From contig JASEIE010000166.1 in NCBI GenBank assembly GCA_030024065.1, positions 1-8,702 of the forward strand: a stretch of 8,702 nt of DNA, read 5' to 3'. The notes under the pieces were generated by a model. That model saw nothing but the letters and a program-made list of their open reading frames with translations. It searched no databases and was not told where the DNA came from. Origin of the DNA: Thermodesulfobacteriota bacterium. Its GTDB lineage: Bacteria > Desulfobacterota > BSN033 > UBA1163. Of the stretch, positions 1 to 6,086 are shown in pieces (position 1 is the stretch's first letter; each line of letters starts with the position of its first letter). The position numbers were made by a program, and so were the translations under genes.

Positions 1-126
1 CGACGAGGCGGAGCATCTTGATCCTCTTCTCAACCGGTACGCCCGTAGCGCCCTTTAAATATTTTTTCAAAAGTTCGCCGATCTCAGGATTTTCGAAATC
101 CCTGTCAGAAGGCAGGTCTGCCACAA
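1..126. repeat. Partial duplicate of the AbfD-like gene (left copy; partner 7316-7441)
   Basis: Plus-strand bases 1-126 align without gaps to 7316-7441. They differ at eight positions (2, 5, 8, 26, 38, 41, 44, 77) and are identical from 78 to 126. At 127 the similarity stops abruptly. All eight differences fall in third codon positions and are silent. The copies are in the same orientation, about 7.3 kb apart, so they flank the whole operon as direct repeats. The left copy may extend beyond the window. Confidence 0.95.
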
Positions 127-226
127 TATCGGCTTCATCATCCGGAACTCCTACCCTCTGATAAACCTGCTTACAAAAATTTTTTAAATCAGCAAACGAT
201 ATCAACCGGGACTTGTTATTTTCCAT
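1..226 (-). CDS. Chimeric frame: Ldh_2-type dehydrogenase N-terminus fused to AbfD/HpaB-like C-terminal segment (partial, runs off left edge)
   Basis: The frame starts with ATG at 226-224 and stays open for 75 codons to the window edge. A good ribosome binding site (AAGAGGTGA, plus-strand 231-239) precedes it. Residues 1 to about 34 (MENNKSRLISFADLKNFCKQ, then VYQRVGVPDDEADI) look like the first helix of the malate/L-lactate/sulfolactate dehydrogenase family, which typically starts with a 'GVPEEDAxIVAD' segment followed by a 'DLRGxDSHG' motif. Here that motif is missing. From VAD (35-37) on, the frame matches residues 390-430 of the AbfD-like protein encoded at 7170-8606, 41 of 41 residues. 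The junction lies in a short shared stretch, TTGTGGCAGAC. Neither enzyme could be functional from this piece: it lacks the NAD-binding core of Ldh_2 and the FAD/cluster core of AbfD. It looks like a recombination scar expressed from an intact start, or a chimeric read. The Ldh_2 assignment rests on about 37 residues, so it is moderate; the AbfD-like part is certain. Confidence 0.7.
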   Translation of the reverse strand, partial: MENNKSRLISFADLKNFCKQVYQRVGVPDDEADIVADLPSDRDFENPEIGELLKKYLKGATGVPVEKRIKMLRLV

Positions 227-399
227 GCGATCACCTCTTCTCGGTCATCCTGTCGTGAAATGTCTTTTACCCTTTCTGCGATGGCAGACTAAAAAAATGG
301 ATCGATTATTTTTCTATTTAAATGATTAAAGCAGAGAGGCTGAAAGAAAATTTCCCAAGGCTTCCCATCTCATATGAATTTTCAGAGAAAATCATTAAA
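227..399. other. AT-rich intergenic region between the Fe-S subunit gene and the chimeric frame
   Basis: This is the longest gap inside the cluster (173 bases) and shows no plausible reading frame. An imperfect AT-rich hairpin lies at 374-395 (arms ATGAATTTTC and GAAAATCAT with a 3-base loop), just past the stop codon of the upstream gene. It has no U-run after it, so I do not call it an intrinsic terminator. The middle holds A/T runs that could host a minus-strand promoter for the frame starting at 226, but I found no pair of -35 and -10 boxes at good spacing. The contrast with the tight spacing upstream suggests that a new transcription unit may begin here. Confidence 0.5.
231..239 (-). promoter_or_regulatory. 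Ribosome binding site of the chimeric frame
   Basis: On the minus strand AAGAGGTGA lies 4 bases before the ATG at 226, with the GAGG core about 7 bases away. It shows that the Ldh_2-like start is a genuine translation start and not an accidental open stretch. Confidence 0.65.
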
Positions 400-1584
400 T
401 TAAGAAGAAGTAGGATGAACGGGCCCAATTCCCATGGCATCAGCAGTCAGGACGATCAATTCTTTTAAATCTATTTCTCTTTCCCACAACCTGGCGTCAA
501 ACTGCCTGTAACAAAGAGGACAACAGGTGACGAGCATTTCAGCCCCTGTTTCAATGGCTTCCTGAACTCGATCTTTGGCGATCTTGATGCTCAATTTGGG
601 ATAGACCAGGTTGACCACCCCTCCTCCCCCGCAACACCAGGAGTGTTCCCGGTTTCTTTTCATCTCCAACAATTCAATTCCAGGAATCCTCCTCAGGATT
701 TCCCTCGGTGCCTCAAAGATTCCGGCCTCCCTTCCCAGTCGGCAGGGATCGTGGTAGGTGATCCTTTTTTTAATCTCCCCCCGGAAACCGATTCGTCCTT
801 CATTCAATAGATTGAGAAAAAACTCGGTGATATGGAACACGCGGAAGGGCTGCTTTCCAAGAAGCAGGGGATAATGTTTGTGAAAGACGTTATAACAATC
901 CGGACAGGAGGTGAGGATCATCTTTGTCCCTGCGGCCTCCATTCTCCTGCCGTTCTCTTCCATCAATAATCTGGCCAAAGGGAGATTTCCATTCCAAAGT
1001 TCGGGGATTCCACAACACCACTCCTCCTCACCCAGGTAAGCGACTTCGATACCCGCCTTCTTTAGAATCCTGACCAGGGACTGGGCAATTTCAGGCCGGT
1101 CGTAAGTAGTGGCACATCCTGGGAAATAGAGGAGTTCGCCCCTTGTTGGCAGATCGAGCCCTTCTGCCCATTGATTTCTTATTTTTTGGCCAAACCCATA
1201 AGGATTTTTGTAGGCTTCGATGTTGGAATCGATTTCATCGAGGGCCTTGAATTTTCGAAGGCTCTGATGATAAATCTCATTCCTTTGCCCCCGAACAACC
1301 GAAGGGGTATCCACCTTTGTTGGACAGTGGGTTTTGCAATTATAACAGCCCAAACAGGTATAGATCCTCTCCACTAAAGGATCCGAATAGTCGATCTTTT
1401 CTTCGAGAAGGGCTCGGGCCACTCCGATTCGGCCTCTGGCATAAGTTGTCTCAAATCCCAACTCTTCCCGGATGGGGCAAATTCGGTGGGCTCCTCCAAG
1501 GACCAATTCCCTGCAAAACCCACAACGAAAACAGTGATAGATCTCTTCTTGATACTGCTCCAGTTCGATATGCTCTCTTTTCAT
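400..1584 (-). CDS. Iron-sulfur (Fe-S)-binding oxidoreductase subunit, GlcF/GlpC/HdrD type with two CCG domains
   Basis: This 394-residue protein is an electron-transfer subunit. The N-terminal ferredoxin-like part has two [4Fe-4S] motifs: C18-x2-C21-x2-C24 with C36-P, and C77-x2-C80-x2-C83-x3-C87-P. Two cysteine-rich (CCG) domains follow. The first has C157, C190-C191-G and C227-x2-C230; the second has C281, C317-C318-G and C354-C355-x2-C358. This is the domain order of the glycolate oxidase Fe-S subunit GlcF, of GlpC and of HdrD, where the CCG domains bind further clusters and pass electrons on from a flavoprotein. The length is normal for the family. No membrane segment is visible, so it is probably cytoplasmic or peripherally membrane-bound. 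Its ATG overlaps the stop of the flavoprotein gene in an ATGA (1581-1584), which implies translational coupling and a stable 1:1 complex. The electron acceptor and the substrate cannot be read from the sequence. Confidence 0.9.
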   Translation of the reverse strand: MKREHIELEQYQEEIYHCFRCGFCRELVLGGAHRICPIREELGFETTYARGRIGVARALLEEKIDYSDPLVERIYTCLGCYNCKTHCPTKVDTPSVVRGQRNEIYHQSLRKFKALDEIDSNIEAYKNPYGFGQKIRNQWAEGLDLPTRGELLYFPGCATTYDRPEIAQSLVRILKKAGIEVAYLGEEEWCCGIPELWNGNLPLARLLMEENGRRMEAAGTKMILTSCPDCYNVFHKHYPLLLGKQPFRVFHITEFFLNLLNEGRIGFRGEIKKRITYHDPCRLGREAGIFEAPREILRRIPGIELLEMKRNREHSWCCGGGGVVNLVYPKLSIKIAKDRVQEAIETGAEMLVTCCPLCYRQFDARLWEREIDLKELIVLTADAMGIGPVHPTSS

Positions 1585-2933
1585 AGAATTCCTGGGTTGA
1601 GAATCCCATCAGGGTCCAGGCTCTTCTTAATCCGCTCGTAGACCTGATAGAAATTCCCAACCTTCCTCTTCCAATAGGGATTCAAATGACCAATCCAATA
1701 GGGACTCACTCCAAGACCGAACATCAGGTCGGTCAACTCCCAAAGATAATCCTGGATCTTTTTCCATGCCTCCCAATTCGATTCGTTACAGAAGAGAGCC
1801 ATGGGGATATTGACGGCATTCGTCTCCAGAAGGCCTCCCAAGGTCCATTTGATCCTGAGCCTCTCAATCTCCACCTTCCGTGCGGCGAAGTAATCTAGGA
1901 TCGGCGCGGCCACTTCAGGATACCTTTTAATCGGAATAAATCCCGCTGTCTCAAGCCAACCAGGCCCTGCCTTTCCAAATGCCTCTGCGCGGGCGGTAAA
2001 CCTCCCCTGATAGTAGGTTTTCCCGAATTCTGGAACTTCCTTCCCGTTAGCCTTTCTCATCAGTTCTCGACCCAACTGACCCAGTTCATTGACTTCCGTT
2101 TTTCTCCCCTTGAGCATGGAGACAATGCCCACTTTGCCTCCGATTTCTTCGGGAACAGGGGAGACAAACATCCGCGTGTCATAAGGAATCTTATTTCTCG
2201 CAAGGCCGTGAAGTCCCTCAATTGCATCATTTAAGTTCGAAAAGGAGAAGGCAAAATAATCCTCTGCCTCATGAAGGGGATAGATCTTTAAGGCGACTTC
2301 AGTGATGACTCCGAGAGTACCATGGGAGCCAATAAAGAGACCTGCCATGTCGATTCCATTACAATCCCTTGCCACCATCAGATTCACCGGATTGGCCCCT
2401 GTACCCGTACGGATCATCTCTCCATCAGGAAAGATCACTTCCAGTCCGAGGATCTGAGACCCAAGGCCTCCATATCGTGCTGCTCCCATGCTGATCGCCG
2501 CCACAGCGATTGATCCTCCGACCGTGGCAGAGGGAGCTGACCAGGGCCCTTCCAATCCTAACTCCCACCCTCTCTTTTCCAGATATTCGATTACCTCTGT
2601 CCAAGTGATCCCCGCCTCGACCAAAATCGACATGGAGTCTTCGTTCAAGTCAATCAACCTTCGCATTCGGGTGAGATCCATCATAATGGAGGAATCGACC
2701 AGGGGGATGGGAGCTCCGCACATACTCGATCCTGCGCCTCTCACCATGACAGGCTTCTTCTCCTTCCTGGCCAATTGCAGAACTCGTTGGATTTCGTCCT
2801 TGGAAGTGGGAATAACCACATATTCCGGCAACTTCGGGGGGAGCGATCCTGCATCCCTCGAATAGCAGAGAAGCTCGAACTCCTCCTTCGAAACCCTTTC
2901 CTTTCCAAAAATCTCTATGAGCGACTGATACAA
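1581..2933 (-). CDS. FAD-binding dehydrogenase subunit, GlcD-like (VAO/PCMH flavoprotein superfamily)
   Basis: This 450-residue flavoprotein probably oxidises a hydroxy-acid or alcohol and feeds electrons to the Fe-S protein encoded next to it. The FAD-binding domain covers roughly residues 30-220. It contains the pyrophosphate loop VRGAGSSMCGAPIPL (64-78), the SATVGGSIA segment (135-143) and GSHGTLGVIT (202-211). The C-terminus ends in LDPDGILNPG (439-448), the usual end of FAD-linked oxidase C-terminal domains. The metal-binding 'HxGDGNxH' and 'EHGxG' signatures of true GlcD or D-lactate dehydrogenases are not visible; the equivalent region reads SPYWIGHLNPYW (410-421). The substrate is therefore likely not plain glycolate or lactate. 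The start is TTG at 2933-2931: GGGAG (2940-2944) sits 6 bases upstream and no ATG lies near. The gap to the upstream gene is 12 bases. The family is sure, the substrate unknown. Confidence 0.88.
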   Translation of the reverse strand: MYQSLIEIFGKERVSKEEFELLCYSRDAGSLPPKLPEYVVIPTSKDEIQRVLQLARKEKKPVMVRGAGSSMCGAPIPLVDSSIMMDLTRMRRLIDLNEDSMSILVEAGITWTEVIEYLEKRGWELGLEGPWSAPSATVGGSIAVAAISMGAARYGGLGSQILGLEVIFPDGEMIRTGTGANPVNLMVARDCNGIDMAGLFIGSHGTLGVITEVALKIYPLHEAEDYFAFSFSNLNDAIEGLHGLARNKIPYDTRMFVSPVPEEIGGKVGIVSMLKGRKTEVNELGQLGRELMRKANGKEVPEFGKTYYQGRFTARAEAFGKAGPGWLETAGFIPIKRYPEVAAPILDYFAARKVEIERLRIKWTLGGLLETNAVNIPMALFCNESNWEAWKKIQDYLWELTDLMFGLGVSPYWIGHLNPYWKRKVGNFYQVYERIKKSLDPDGILNPGIL

Positions 2934-2939
2934 AGCCTT

Positions 2940-2944
2940 CTCCC
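2940..2944 (-). promoter_or_regulatory. Ribosome binding site supporting a TTG start for the flavoprotein gene
   Basis: GGGAG, within GGGGAGAAGG (2936-2945), lies six bases before TTG (2933-2931), between that codon and the TAA of the preceding gene at 2946. It is the main reason to accept the non-ATG start; the first in-frame ATG is dozens of codons downstream, inside the FAD domain. Confidence 0.6.
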
Positions 2945-2945
2945 C

Positions 2946-3800
2946 TTAGCGGCAGACCTTGAGAATTTGGTCGATCTCTTTCTTGTCCAGCGTGACATAG
3001 TCCGCTTTCATGACTTCCGCGAGCATATCGGATGTCCATACATCATACCCGGGATTGGCTTCAAAGATCCAGGTTTCCCATGCCGGTTCAATCACCACAT
3101 CAGGGACAAACTGCCATCCGAGATCAAAGACGACCTCAGGTTTTTTGCTCATGAAAACAAGTTTTCCTCGATACTTGCCACTGACGAGAAAGACATTGGG
3201 GCAGGTATAATAGATCTTGATGCCTTCGCGCTCCAATGCCTCCTCAGCATACGTGGCGATCTTGTTAGGATGGATACTGGTATGAACGTTGATGTGCATA
3301 TGGTTGGTGGTGGGCATGATAGGAAATTCGAGGCCTTTCAAGAAATGATCCGACTCGAAGTAGGTTTTCAAATCTTTCCTCTCTTTGGGCCCGACTTTCC
3401 GGAATGGAAACTGACGATAGAATTGATTGATGTACCACCGGTTCCAGACGAGGAGATTACAGCCGGATTCCCCTCCATCACAGGCCCTCAAACCCACCTC
3501 TTTCTTAAAGAACCATTGAAAGTCGAAGTGAGGTTTACCCTTTGGTTCAACACCGTGTAAACTTCCCATGCCTGCCTTGGGGGCCATGTGATCGATCTTT
3601 CTGCGTGAGGGCCAGCCCTTCTTGGCGAAGTAACCTTTCATGATCGCTTCCAGAGAAGCGGGATGGACCGATGTCTCCACATAGGCATGGATATGGGTCC
3701 CTTCGGGATCAGGGTCTTGCAGGGCTGCGCAGAGGCGCCTCCAGTGGTCTGATTCCGTAAAGTAGGCATTTACTTCTTCCATCAATTTGCTTCGTTCCAT
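2946..3800 (-). CDS. Uncharacterised protein with two tandem His-motif modules
   Basis: I do not recognise this 284-residue family. It seems to be an internal duplication. Module 1 has YFTESDHW (13-20) then HIHAYVETSVHP (36-47). Module 2 has YFESDHF (147-153) then HMHINVHTSIHP (167-178). Further on, each copy has a KP...FD..W.F pattern (89-97 and 220-231). The shared core is HxHxxVxTSxHP, with conserved His and Thr/Ser residues that could bind a metal. No signal peptide or membrane segment is seen, so it is probably cytoplasmic. It is rich in Trp, Phe, Tyr and Lys. The start is ATG at 3800 with a strong AAGGAGGGAG site (3806-3815). It lies between a cupin gene (33-base gap) and the flavoprotein gene (12-base gap), so it is co-transcribed with them. 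It could be a small metal-dependent enzyme or a binding protein. A very weak resemblance to the HxH start of DOPA-4,5-dioxygenase-like proteins was noted but not trusted. Confidence 0.8.
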   Translation of the reverse strand: MERSKLMEEVNAYFTESDHWRRLCAALQDPDPEGTHIHAYVETSVHPASLEAIMKGYFAKKGWPSRRKIDHMAPKAGMGSLHGVEPKGKPHFDFQWFFKKEVGLRACDGGESGCNLLVWNRWYINQFYRQFPFRKVGPKERKDLKTYFESDHFLKGLEFPIMPTTNHMHINVHTSIHPNKIATYAEEALEREGIKIYYTCPNVFLVSGKYRGKLVFMSKKPEVVFDLGWQFVPDVVIEPAWETWIFEANPGYDVWTSDMLAEVMKADYVTLDKKEIDQILKVCR

Positions 3801-3805
3801 TTTAT

Positions 3806-3815
3806 CTCCCTCCTT
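3806..3815 (-). promoter_or_regulatory. Strong ribosome binding site of the tandem-repeat protein
   Basis: AAGGAGGGAG on the minus strand ends 5 bases before the ATG at 3800. It fixes the start and argues for substantial translation of this unrecognised gene. Confidence 0.65.
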
Positions 3816-3833
3816 GCTGGATCTAATACCCGT

Positions 3834-4190
3834 TCATTTTTTATCATATGAACCTGGCTTCACCGGAGGACTAAATACGCTCACCAAAACTAAAGGTTTG
3901 TCCCCTAATGTCTTGACACCGTGCTCTATGCCAGGTTCAGTAAAAACCCCCACTCCGGGTTCCAAAGGATAGGTGTTTCCTCCTACCTTCGTCTCTCCCC
4001 GACCGGAAAGGACATAGATGATCTCCTCCTCATTCGTGTGAACATGAGTCCCTGGATCACTGCCTGGAGGGAAACTGACGATCCCAAAGATCATATTCTT
4101 ACATTCCCCATTTTCTGGTCCGATCAATTTCTTCCAAAGCCTGCCCGGCAATTGAATTCCGTCTATATCTTTTTCTTTCACATAGTACAT
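3834..4190 (-). CDS. Small single-domain cupin protein
   Basis: This 118-residue protein is a single conserved beta-barrel cupin. Cupin motif 1 is seen as G43-x5-H49-x-H51-x4-E56-x6-G63. Motif 2 is seen around PGIEHGV (86-92), giving the fourth ligand H90. With H49, H51, E56 and H90 the usual metal-binding set is complete, so it should hold a divalent metal. Small stand-alone cupins of this size include isomerases, dioxygenases, epimerases and sugar- or acid-binding sensors; nothing here chooses among them. It has no DNA-binding domain, so it is not a typical cupin regulator. The ATG at 4190 follows GGAGGG (4196-4201) at about 6 bases. It sits 47 bases after dctM and 33 bases before the tandem-repeat His protein. 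A role in processing the imported substrate is an inference from position. Confidence 0.85.
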   Translation of the reverse strand: MYYVKEKDIDGIQLPGRLWKKLIGPENGECKNMIFGIVSFPPGSDPGTHVHTNEEEIIYVLSGRGETKVGGNTYPLEPGVGVFTEPGIEHGVKTLGDKPLVLVSVFSPPVKPGSYDKK

Positions 4191-4237
4191 TTGATCCCTC
4201 CATCCTATTTATTTCTGGAGCCCTTCTTCTCCCTCTC

Positions 4238-5515
4238 CTAACGAAATAATCTGGGAAAGTATATTGTCAGTTGTGGAAAGATCGTCATCAGACCCAGGAT
4301 CGCGAACATGATGGCCACAAAAGGAATGGCTTGACGTGAAATCTTCTCCACAGGCACGCCGGAGATGGCCGATGAGACATAAAGGGAGTAACCGACGGGC
4401 GGGGTCAAAAGCCCGATCGACAGGTTGATGATAAAGACCATGGCAATGTGTAATGGATCAAGCCCCAGGGCCTGCTGCAAGGGGATTAAAACCGGAACGA
4501 AGATGATCGTTGCCACCAAGATGTCGATAAGGAAACCTGCAAACAAAAAGATTATGTTTAATATGAATAGAATGACATACTTGTTATCCGAAACGCCGAG
4601 AATAAAACTTTTGAAGAGCTCGGGGATCCCCTCATTGATCGAAATGTAGGAAAAGACAGAACCGGCGCCCATGATCATTACCAGTTTTGCTGAAGTCTTG
4701 GCGGTCGTTAACAGTATACTTGGCATACTGGCCCAAGTTATCTCCTTATAGATATGGATGGATACAATCAATGAGTAGATAACGGCGATCATGGCGGATT
4801 CCGTCGGGGTGAAGACACCCGTTACAATACCTCCAACAATCACGACCGGTATCAGGACGGCGAGGATGGATCTCTTAAGGGCACCGATGAGATTGCGGCT
4901 GGAAAAACGGGTCGTGGATCGGCCGTAACCTCTCTTCTTGCAAACCAGGTAGCAATATCCCATCAGGCTGAATCCGATAATCATCCCTGGAAAGTAACCA
5001 GCCAGAAAAAGCTCGAGGAGGGAAAGACCTGAGACCATCGAGTAAACAACCATAGGAATCGACGGGGGAATGATATTGCCCACCGGTCCGGCGCACCCAA
5101 CCAATGCAGCAGAAAAATCCTTTGGATATTTCTCTCTCTCGAGGGAGGGGATGAGGATCGAAGCGGTGGCCGCCGTCTCTGCCACGGCCGAACCTGCAAT
5201 CCCGCCGATGATCATGCTTGTCAAAACGGTCACCATGGTAAGGCCACCCTTGAGATGGCCTACCACCGCATTTGAAAAATTGACAATCCGCTTCGAAATC
5301 CCTCCCTGACACATAATTTCCCCTGCCAGGATGAACCCTGGGACGGCCAAAAGGACGAAGGAGTCCATCCCGATCATCAATCGCTGGGCGATGATCTGTA
5401 AGGGAAGACCTCCTATGATACAGGCAAAGGTGGCGGTCAGTCCAAAGGAGAAGTAGATGGGCACTCCCATCGAGACGAGCAAAAGGAAAATGGCCAATGC
5501 ATAGACCATTAACAT
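4238..5515 (-). CDS. dctM: TRAP transporter large permease subunit DctM
   Basis: This 425-residue integral membrane protein is the large, ion-coupled translocation subunit of a TRAP-type organic-acid transporter. It is hydrophobic throughout, with roughly 11 to 12 membrane segments. Family hallmarks are GSAVAETAATASILIP (around residues 109-124), the NIIPPSIPMVVYSM loop (about 147-160), PTESAMIAVIYS (about 236-247) and LLTPPVGYSLYVSSAISGVP close to the C-terminus. The length is typical. The ATG at 5515 is preceded by GAGGAG at normal spacing, 22 bases after dctQ. DctM works with DctQ in the inner membrane and receives substrate from the periplasmic DctP, driven by a sodium or proton gradient. 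The substrate cannot be told from DctM. Confidence 0.95.
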   Translation of the reverse strand: MLMVYALAIFLLLVSMGVPIYFSFGLTATFACIIGGLPLQIIAQRLMIGMDSFVLLAVPGFILAGEIMCQGGISKRIVNFSNAVVGHLKGGLTMVTVLTSMIIGGIAGSAVAETAATASILIPSLEREKYPKDFSAALVGCAGPVGNIIPPSIPMVVYSMVSGLSLLELFLAGYFPGMIIGFSLMGYCYLVCKKRGYGRSTTRFSSRNLIGALKRSILAVLIPVVIVGGIVTGVFTPTESAMIAVIYSLIVSIHIYKEITWASMPSILLTTAKTSAKLVMIMGAGSVFSYISINEGIPELFKSFILGVSDNKYVILFILNIIFLFAGFLIDILVATIIFVPVLIPLQQALGLDPLHIAMVFIINLSIGLLTPPVGYSLYVSSAISGVPVEKISRQAIPFVAIMFAILGLMTIFPQLTIYFPRLFR

Positions 5516-5537
5516 ACGGATTGCTCCTCGAAGAAAA

Positions 5538-6026
5538 TCAATGACCTCGTCTCAATAAGGATTTCATAATATTCTCCAAAATACAGATCCCCATCAGCAG
5601 ACCTCCCACTGGGATGGATAAATACAACCAGCCCATGGAGAGGCCAAAGGTGGGGGAGGATGCCTCCGCGACAATCGGATATATTTTAATCCCCTGTTGG
5701 ACCATCACCCAACAGAAGACAACCATCAAGAGACGGGTAAAGATGGATAAAACAAACCTCCATTTTTTCGGGAGGAGATTAACAAAGAGTACAAGCTCGA
5801 TGTGACTCTGCTCTCGGGTGACCAGAACCGCTCCAAGCATGATAATCCAGATAAAAATGAATCGGCTCAACTCTTCGACCCAGAAGGGGGGACGCTGGAA
5901 TACATAACGCATGACGACCGAATAGAAGATGATGGCGACTGTCGCGCCGACGAATATCCGCAAAATGAGACTGAGGACCTTTTCGAAAAAGTCGAATCCC
6001 TTTTCAATTTTCCCCATCATTTTCAT
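5538..6026 (-). CDS. dctQ: TRAP transporter small permease subunit DctQ
   Basis: This 162-residue protein has four predicted membrane helices (about 18-38, 54-70, 90-110 and 132-152). The family pattern around RYVFQRPPFWVEELSR (40-55) is present, where the W-x-E-E-L-x-R element follows the first helix. Small DctQ subunits pair with DctM and are needed for transport. The start is ATG at 6026 with GAGG about 5 bases upstream; two more in-frame ATG codons follow at codons 3 and 4, so the start could be slightly later. The gap to dctP upstream (60 bases) holds a strong hairpin, whereas the gap to dctM is only 22 bases. The substrate is not known. Confidence 0.93.
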   Translation of the reverse strand: MKMMGKIEKGFDFFEKVLSLILRIFVGATVAIIFYSVVMRYVFQRPPFWVEELSRFIFIWIIMLGAVLVTREQSHIELVLFVNLLPKKWRFVLSIFTRLLMVVFCWVMVQQGIKIYPIVAEASSPTFGLSMGWLYLSIPVGGLLMGICILENIMKSLLRRGH

Positions 6027-6040
6027 GGGAACCTCAAAAT

Positions 6041-6071
6041 CCTGGGACGGAAAAGGTGATCCCGTCCCAGG
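6041..6071 (-). promoter_or_regulatory. Intercistronic hairpin between dctP and dctQ
   Basis: A perfect 10-base inverted repeat, CCTGGGACGG (6041-6050) and CCGTCCCAGG (6062-6071), encloses an 11-base loop. On the transcript it begins about 15 bases after the dctP stop and ends about 14 bases before the dctQ ATG. Only a short AUUUU follows, so it is not a classic strong terminator. Stems here commonly protect the upstream message from 3' decay or partly terminate, giving more binding protein than permease. That role is an inference for this case. Confidence 0.7.
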
Positions 6072-6086
6072 TTATCGGTGATCAGA

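Noticed and set aside
374..395. Hairpin after the Fe-S subunit gene as a rho-independent terminator
   Set aside because: The stem is AT-rich with a bulge and no U-run follows on the minus strand.
2775..3560. Plus-strand open frame (261 codons) across the flavoprotein and tandem-His genes
   Set aside because: It straddles two minus-strand genes that have good starts, and its composition is that of an antisense shadow.
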